Assembly: GCA_002404345.1 (NCBI GenBank)
Contig: DHJN01000068.1
Location: 39,967-50,824 of the forward strand
Origin: Actinobacteria bacterium UBA4719
GTDB taxonomy: Bacteria; Actinomycetota; Actinomycetes; Actinomycetales; Dermatophilaceae
Reading direction: 5' to 3'
Length of the DNA stretch: 10,858 nt
The stretch's first letter is position 1. The number at the start of each line of letters is the position of its first letter. The notes under the pieces were generated by a model, which had not been told where the DNA came from, ran no database searches, and was given only the letters and a program-made list of their open reading frames with translations. This document shows, in pieces, positions 7,024-10,858 of this stretch. The translations under genes and the position numbers were made by a program.

Positions 7024-7164
7024 TCGTCCACAGGGGGTGGATACCGTTTGTGCAGCCCAGCGGCCTGCAGGGTGCCAGCTGAACCGCCAATTCACAGGCT
7101 TGTCCCCAGGGGGTACACACCCTGTGGTGGCATTATCCACAGCTTGTCCCCATGATGTGCACAA
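7024..7164. promoter_or_regulatory. Cluster of DnaA-box-like sequences upstream of dnaB
   Basis: One perfect consensus box, TTATCCACA, is at 7133-7141. Near-matches on the same strand are TCGTCCACA (7024-7032) and TTGTCCCCA (7100-7108 and 7144-7152), each one base from the actinobacterial form TTGTCCACA. On the other strand TTGTGCACA (7156-7164) is one base from it, and GTATCCACC (7036-7044) is weaker. Six sites in about 140 bp, beside an A/T-rich patch and just upstream of the replicative helicase gene, suggest binding by the initiator DnaA, either to regulate dnaB or to titrate DnaA. The matches are seen; binding is inferred. It is not oriC as usually found, since dnaA and dnaN are not adjacent. 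Confidence 0.45.
7098..7152 (+). repeat. 11-bp direct repeat GCTTGTCCCCA
   Basis: GCTTGTCCCCA occurs exactly at 7098-7108 and 7142-7152, start to start 44 bp apart, about four helical turns. Each copy contains a one-mismatch DnaA box, so both would present to the same face of the DNA. Confidence 0.7.
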
Positions 7165-7171
7165 GCCCTGG

Positions 7172-7200
7172 TTGAGTCCGCGGGCGTGCGGTCATAGCGT
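7172..7200 (+). promoter_or_regulatory. Candidate dnaB promoter
   Basis: TTGAGT (7172-7177) and TAGCGT (7195-7200) are spaced 17 bp and resemble housekeeping sigma -35 and -10 boxes of actinobacteria. The promoter lies just downstream of the DnaA-box cluster and about 130 bp before the dnaB start. High-GC promoters are poorly defined by eye, so this is tentative. Confidence 0.3.
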
Positions 7201-7317
7201 GACCTATTCGCACCGATCACTGCACGGGTGATGGCCCCGATGGCTCGTCGATAGAGCGTCCTCAGGTGTCAGATCCGGGTGGTTTGCTGGTCGAAAGTCG
7301 GTTGCAGGGTGGGTATC

Positions 7318-7325
7318 GAAGGGGG
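7318..7325 (+). promoter_or_regulatory. Ribosome binding site for dnaB
   Basis: GAAGGGGG at 7318-7325 lies six bases before GTG 7332 and supports that start. Confidence 0.6.
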
Positions 7326-7331
7326 TCGCTC

Positions 7332-10300
7332 GTGTCACTGGCGAAGTTGAACGTTGAGTCGTACGACGGGCCTACCCAGTCCTCTTATGGATCGGCCGAC
7401 GATCGGCTTCCTCCGCAGGATGTCCACGCGGAGCAGAGCGTCATCGGCGGGATGTTGCTGTCCAAGGACGCGATCGCCGACTGCGTCGAGGGACTCAAGG
7501 GCGTCGACTTCTACCGTCCCGCCCACGAGCTGATCTATGACGCGATCCTGGACCTGTACAGCCGCGGCGAACCGGCCGACGCCATCACCGTCTCTGATGA
7601 GCTGACCAAGCGCGGCGACCTGACCCGGGTGGGCGGACAGGCTTATCTGCATCAGCTGATCTCCTCGGTGCCCACCGCGGCCAACGCGGGCTACTACGCG
7701 GAGATCGTGGCCGAGCGGGCGGTGCTGCGACGGCTGGTCGATGCCGGCACGAAGATCGTGCAGATGGGTTATGGCCAGGGCGGGGGTGACGTCGTGGACA
7801 TCGTCAACGCCGCTCAGGCCGAGATCTATGCGGTGGCGGACAAGCGCGGCGGCGACGACTACGCGGTGCTCGGCGATGTGCTCGAGGCGACCGTTGACGA
7901 GATCGAGCATGCCTCGGGCCGGTCTGGTGAGATGACTGGTGTCCCCACGGGATTCACGGACTTCGACAACCTGACCAACGGTCTGCACCCCGGTCAGATG
8001 ATCGTTGTAGCGGCGAGGCCGGCTGTAGGAAAGGCGCTGGCCCTGGACACCCCGCTGCCAACCCCCTCGGGCTGGACCACGATCGGCGACGTCGCGGTGG
8101 GTGACCTCGTGCTGGGCGCCGACGGTCGGCCGACAAGGGTGACTCGAGCCACCGACGTGATGACGGGTCGACCGTGCTTCGAGGTCGAGTTCTCCGACGG
8201 CTCGGTGATCGTCGCCGACGCGGATCACCAGTGGCTCACCGATACCCGATCGAGTCGCAAGTCCTTTCAAGCGGCCCGAGATAACAGCAATCGGACTCGG
8301 AACCAGCGCACGTTTGCTGAGGTCCGGACCACCTCGGAGATCGCAGCAACATTGCGTTGCGACACGGCCGAGAAACGGCTCAACCACAGCGTCCCGCTGG
8401 TTGCCCCCCTGGATCTGTTCGAGCAGTCCTATCTCATTCCGCCGTATGTTCTTGGCGCGTGGCTTGGTGACGGCACGACTGCCTCAGCGCAGATCACCAC
8501 CGCCGACGCCGAAATGGTCATGCGCTTGGAAGCCGAGGGCTTGTTGGTAACACCACAAGCGGCACCTATGCGCTACTCCCTTAGGTGGGCCGAGGAGGAG
8601 TCCGTCTCCCGTCATTGCGTTGTGTGCAGTGCCGAGTTCGTTCCGCAGACCTCTCAGGTGAAGACCTGCGGTCGATCCTGCGGCGGGAAAGCCAAGACCG
8701 TCTCACCGAAGTCGATGCCGCCAAGTTGCGCCGACTGCGGGGCGCCTTCATCGGGCATGCGACGTTGCGACGTCTGCAACCTCAAGCACGGCAGCGTCCA
8801 AGCGGCACTTCGCACCGTGGGGGTCTTGAACAACAAGCACATTCCTATGGACTACTTGCGCGGCAGTCAGCGCCAGCGACGTGAGCTGTTGGCCGGACTG
8901 CTCGATACCGACGGGACTGTTACATCCGTCGGCTGCGCACAGTTCACGACGACGAGTGACCGTTTGTATCGGGATTTTTACGAGCTGGTCGTCAGCCTTG
9001 GTTACCGTTGCGGCGTTTCCCATAAGTGTGTCCGTGGGCGCAGCGAGGGGTCTTCAGTCGCCTTCACGCTTACGTTCAGCACCGATGACGACGTCTTTGG
9101 TCTGGAACGTAAGCGCCTGCTGCACAAGGACCGCCGGGTGCGTACGTTCCAGCGCAGGAACTCGCGCTTGATCACAGCCGTGCGTCCGATTGAGTCCGTC
9201 CCGGTGCGTTGCATTGAGGTCGACAACAAGGCGCATCTCTATCTTGCCGGTAAGTCCATGATTCCCACCCACAACTCGACCTGGGGATTGGACATCGCCC
9301 GCTCGGCGGCTATCAAGCACAAAATGGCAACGGTCCTCTTCAGCCTCGAGATGAGCCGGACCGAGATCACCATGCGCCTGCTCTCGGCCGAAGCCTCGAT
9401 CCAGCTGCAGAACATGCGCAAGGGCACGATGCGCGACGAGGACTGGACCCGGCTGGCGCGCACGATGGGCGAGGTCTCCGATGCCCCACTGTTCATTGAC
9501 GATTCGCCGAACATGTCGCTGATGGAGATCCGGGCCAAGTGCCGGCGTCTCAAACAGCGTCACAACCTGCGCCTTGTGATCATCGACTACCTGCAGCTGA
9601 TGAGCTCGGGCAAGCGGGTCGAGAGCCGCCAGCAGGAGGTCTCGGAGTTCTCCCGTGCCCTCAAGCTCCTGGCCAAGGAGCTCGAGGTTCCCGTTATCGC
9701 CATCTCACAGCTGAACCGTGGTAGCGAGCAGCGCACCGACAAGAGGCCACAGATGAGCGACCTTCGCGAGTCGGGTTGCCTCGCCGCCGACGCACGGATC
9801 CTGAGGGCAGACACGGGCGCCGAGACGTCGATGGGAGAGCTGTATGCCGGGGGCGCCACCGATGTTCCTGTGTGGGCGCTGGATGACTCCTTGCGTTACG
9901 TGCAAAGGCATTTGACCCACGTGTTCCCGACCGGGGTCAAGCCGGTCTTCCGTCTGACCCTGGCGTCGGGCAAGGCGGTCCGCGCAACGGAGAACCACCC
10001 CTTCCTGGCCTATGAGGGCTGGACCCAGCTGGGTGACCTGCGCACCGGCTCTCGCGTGGCTGTCCCTCGACACGTGCCAGCGCCGTACGAGCTCGCACCC
10101 TGGCCGGACGACAACCAGATCGCCCCGCTCGCGCACAACCTCAGCGGCATGGCGCGTGGTCCCGGCGCCGGGTCGGCCGCCGAGCGCTTCGTGCCCGAGG
10201 CGTTGTTCTACTCGACCAAGCGTCAGATCGCCATCTTCATCAAGCATCTTTGGGTGCGCGACGGCACGGTTCGCTCGGACCGTTCTGGCGGCGGAGGGCG

Positions 10301-10858
10301 CATCTACCTGACGTCGCAGTCGCCTCGACTCCTGGACGACGTCTCTCGCCTCCTGCTGCGCTTTGGCATCTCCTGCCGGATTCGCAACACGCGCAATGGT
10401 TTCACGCCAAAAGGTGTCACGCTCGATGTCATTGGCGTGGACGACCAGCGACGCTTTCTCCAGGAGATCGACGTTCATGGCGACCGGACCGCTGAGGCTC
10501 GGGCGCTGCTGGACATCGTGCGCGAACGCTCGGGCACCAGGTCGGGGGCCGAGACGACTGCGCCTGTCTGGGGCCGGGTTTCTGAGGTGATGACGGCGGT
10601 CGACTTCGCCCCGACGAACGACGGGCAGGTTGTTGCACAGCATCATGACCAGCTGCAGAGCCTTGGTCAGGTCGCGCAGGTGCTGGATGAGGCGGACCTG
10701 GACCTTGAGGCAGTCAACGACGTGCTGTGGGACTCGGTCGTGTCCATCGAGCCCGACGGCGTCGAAGAGGTATACGACGCAACGGTTCTGGGCACGCACA
10801 ACTTCATCGCCAACGGCATCGCGGTCCACAACAGTATCGAGCAAGATGCCGACATGGT
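7332..10858 (+). CDS. dnaB: Replicative DNA helicase DnaB precursor with two inteins (3' partial)
   Basis: Hexameric ATP-driven helicase that unwinds DNA at the replication fork. The frame is unbroken from GTG 7332 to the window edge. The extein parts are 7332-8033 (234 aa), 9276-9776 (167 aa) and from 10833 (SIEQDADM and onward). Joined, they give a normal DnaB. The N-terminal collar domain has PPQDVHAEQSVIGGMLLSKDAI. The linker helix is followed by the RecA-like domain with GVPTGFTDFDNLTNGLHPGQ, Walker A ARPAVGK+ST, VLFSLEMS, Walker B LVIIDYLQLM (Asp codon at 9585), ISQLNRG and SDLRESG+SIEQDAD. Inteins split Walker A and the RESG/SIEQ motif, so the unspliced protein could not bind ATP normally and splicing must be efficient. 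The last part of the gene, about 50-60 codons, lies beyond the window. A promoter and a DnaA-box cluster lie upstream. Confidence 0.96.
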   Translation, partial: MSLAKLNVESYDGPTQSSYGSADDRLPPQDVHAEQSVIGGMLLSKDAIADCVEGLKGVDFYRPAHELIYDAILDLYSRGEPADAITVSDELTKRGDLTRVGGQAYLHQLISSVPTAANAGYYAEIVAERAVLRRLVDAGTKIVQMGYGQGGGDVVDIVNAAQAEIYAVADKRGGDDYAVLGDVLEATVDEIEHASGRSGEMTGVPTGFTDFDNLTNGLHPGQMIVVAARPAVGKALALDTPLPTPSGWTTIGDVAVGDLVLGADGRPTRVTRATDVMTGRPCFEVEFSDGSVIVADADHQWLTDTRSSRKSFQAARDNSNRTRNQRTFAEVRTTSEIAATLRCDTAEKRLNHSVPLVAPLDLFEQSYLIPPYVLGAWLGDGTTASAQITTADAEMVMRLEAEGLLVTPQAAPMRYSLRWAEEESVSRHCVVCSAEFVPQTSQVKTCGRSCGGKAKTVSPKSMPPSCADCGAPSSGMRRCDVCNLKHGSVQAALRTVGVLNNKHIPMDYLRGSQRQRRELLAGLLDTDGTVTSVGCAQFTTTSDRLYRDFYELVVSLGYRCGVSHKCVRGRSEGSSVAFTLTFSTDDDVFGLERKRLLHKDRRVRTFQRRNSRLITAVRPIESVPVRCIEVDNKAHLYLAGKSMIPTHNSTWGLDIARSAAIKHKMATVLFSLEMSRTEITMRLLSAEASIQLQNMRKGTMRDEDWTRLARTMGEVSDAPLFIDDSPNMSLMEIRAKCRRLKQRHNLRLVIIDYLQLMSSGKRVESRQQEVSEFSRALKLLAKELEVPVIAISQLNRGSEQRTDKRPQMSDLRESGCLAADARILRADTGAETSMGELYAGGATDVPVWALDDSLRYVQRHLTHVFPTGVKPVFRLTLASGKAVRATENHPFLAYEGWTQLGDLRTGSRVAVPRHVPAPYELAPWPDDNQIAPLAHNLSGMARGPGAGSAAERFVPEALFYSTKRQIAIFIKHLWVRDGTVRSDRSGGGGRIYLTSQSPRLLDDVSRLLLRFGISCRIRNTRNGFTPKGVTLDVIGVDDQRRFLQEIDVHGDRTAEARALLDIVRERSGTRSGAETTAPVWGRVSEVMTAVDFAPTNDGQVVAQHHDQLQSLGQVAQVLDEADLDLEAVNDVLWDSVVSIEPDGVEEVYDATVLGTHNFIANGIAVHNSIEQDADM
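8034..9275 (+). mobile_element. DnaB intein 1: class 3 intein with LAGLIDADG homing endonuclease
   Basis: A 414-residue in-frame insertion between K and S of the Walker A GK/ST. Block A begins ALALDTPLPTPSGWTTIGD, so residue 1 is Ala, not the Cys or Ser of ordinary inteins. The class 3 residues are all present: W67 in block B (ADADHQW, with H65), C393 in block F (VRCIEVDN), and T412 in block G (PTHN), ending in H413-N414 with Ser as the +1 extein residue. In class 3 inteins the block F Cys starts splicing by attacking the scissile bond directly, and Ala1 is known from a mycobacteriophage DnaB intein. The endonuclease has helix 1 VLGAWLGDG with D146, a block D-like KHIP, and helix 2 LLAGLLDTDGTV with D291 and D293. 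Both catalytic acids are intact, so it may still be able to home. A cysteine-rich stretch lies between the helices. No stop or frameshift is seen. Confidence 0.93.
8616..8777 (+). other. Twin four-cysteine zinc-ribbon-like module inside intein 1
   Basis: Intein residues 195-248 carry eight cysteines in two knuckles. The first is CVVC at 195-198 followed by CGRSC at 212-216; its spacing and the intervening EFVP resemble the C-x-x-C...F.P...C-x-x-x-C fingers seen in phage proteins. The second is CADC at 232-235 and CDVC at 245-248, a classic zinc ribbon. They lie between the two LAGLIDADG helices of the endonuclease. Metal binding and a role in DNA recognition are inference. All eight cysteines sit in the same open frame as dnaB. 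Confidence 0.65.
9777..10832 (+). mobile_element. DnaB intein 2: class 1 intein with a reduced endonuclease
   Basis: A 352-residue insertion between RESG and SIEQDAD, the site used by the well-known Synechocystis DnaB intein. The splicing residues are canonical class 1: C1 in CLAADARIL, T71-E-N-H74 in block B, D334 in block F (EVYDATV), H341 in GTHNFIANGIAVHN, ending H351-N352, with Ser +1. It should therefore splice. The endonuclease is altered. The second LAGLIDADG helix survives as IFIKHLWVRDGTV with D162, but the first helix, expected shortly after WPDDNQIAPLAH (residues 109-120), is absent; the sequence jumps to a Gly/Ala-rich NLSGMARGPGAGSAAERFVPE. The length is 60-80 residues below full-length inteins at this site (about 416-429 aa in Mycobacterium tuberculosis and Synechocystis). 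The endonuclease is probably dead while splicing is kept. Confidence 0.92.

Larger units (their letters stand above)
7007..7331. other. 325-bp intergenic region before dnaB
   Basis: No plausible gene lies here. The left half holds a short A/T-rich patch (AAATCTTTTTT, 7014-7024) followed by DnaA-box-like 9-mers at 7024-7164. The right half holds a candidate promoter (7172-7200), a short ATCAC/GTGAT inverted repeat (7216-7220 and 7228-7232) and the dnaB ribosome site. An A/T-rich stem, ACGAAA 7011-7016 with TTTCGT 7022-7027, follows the methyltransferase stop but is too weak to call a terminator. Confidence 0.6.

Noticed and set aside
7011..7027. Intrinsic terminator after the methyltransferase gene
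   Set aside because: The six-pair stem ACGAAA/TTTCGT is A/T-rich with a five-base loop and is not followed by a T-run; it is too weak to support the call.
5876..7120. Open frame of 414 codons on the minus strand
   Set aside because: Opposite the CFA-type methyltransferase, with low-complexity composition and no recognisable domain; it also runs through the DnaA-box region.
7007..7331. Chromosomal origin of replication
   Set aside because: DnaA-like boxes are present, but there are far fewer than in a typical actinobacterial oriC and the flanking genes are not dnaA and dnaN.
8034..9275. Group I or II intron, or insertion sequence, interrupting dnaB
   Set aside because: The insertion is translated in frame throughout, starts and ends with intein blocks A and F/G, and has no transposase, terminal inverted repeats or target duplication.
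9705..10844. Minus-strand open frame of 379 codons opposite dnaB intein 2
   Set aside because: The plus-strand frame is continuous with dnaB and has every intein block; the minus frame has no recognisable domain.

Overview
The window comes from a high-GC Gram-positive bacterium. The evidence is strong G/C bias at third codon positions, GTG starts, ATGA/GTGA stop-start overlaps, and proteins that read as actinobacterial. The iol gene order and the DnaB and MATE sequences suggest an actinomycete, perhaps of the Micrococcales, but the genus is my inference and not proven here.

Bases 1-4174 (+ strand) are a tightly packed piece of a myo-inositol catabolism operon. It holds the tail of an unidentified upstream gene, iolC (kinase), a gutted remnant of the TIM-barrel aldolase gene that usually sits between iolC and iolB in actinobacteria, iolB (isomerase) and iolD (ThDP-dependent ring hydrolase). 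IolD opens the inositol-derived ring, IolB isomerises 5-deoxyglucuronate and IolC phosphorylates the product. The next step, an aldolase, is where the broken gene may belong. The iolC start lies in a repeat-rich stretch: a 14-bp tandem repeat has made two five-codon ORFs that chain by ATGA overlaps into iolC.

Bases 4197-5576 (- strand) encode a MATE/DinF-type multidrug exporter, convergent with iolD. Divergent from it, 5681-7006 (+) encodes a cyclopropane-fatty-acid-synthase-type lipid methyltransferase. The 325-bp gap that follows (7007-7331) holds a cluster of DnaA-box-like 9-mers, including one perfect TTATCCACA, and a possible promoter.

From 7332 to the window end runs dnaB, the replicative helicase, in one unbroken frame carrying two inteins. 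Intein 1 (8034-9275, 414 aa) splits the Walker A loop between GK and ST. It begins with Ala and has the W-C-T residues of class 3 inteins. Its LAGLIDADG endonuclease has both acidic motifs, with two four-cysteine zinc-ribbon-like knuckles between them. Intein 2 (9777-10832, 352 aa) sits in the RESG/SIEQDAD site, the same site as the Synechocystis DnaB intein. It is an ordinary Cys1 class 1 intein whose endonuclease appears to have lost its first LAGLIDADG helix. Two inteins with different splicing chemistry and endonucleases at different stages of decay, inside one essential protein, are the most striking content here.
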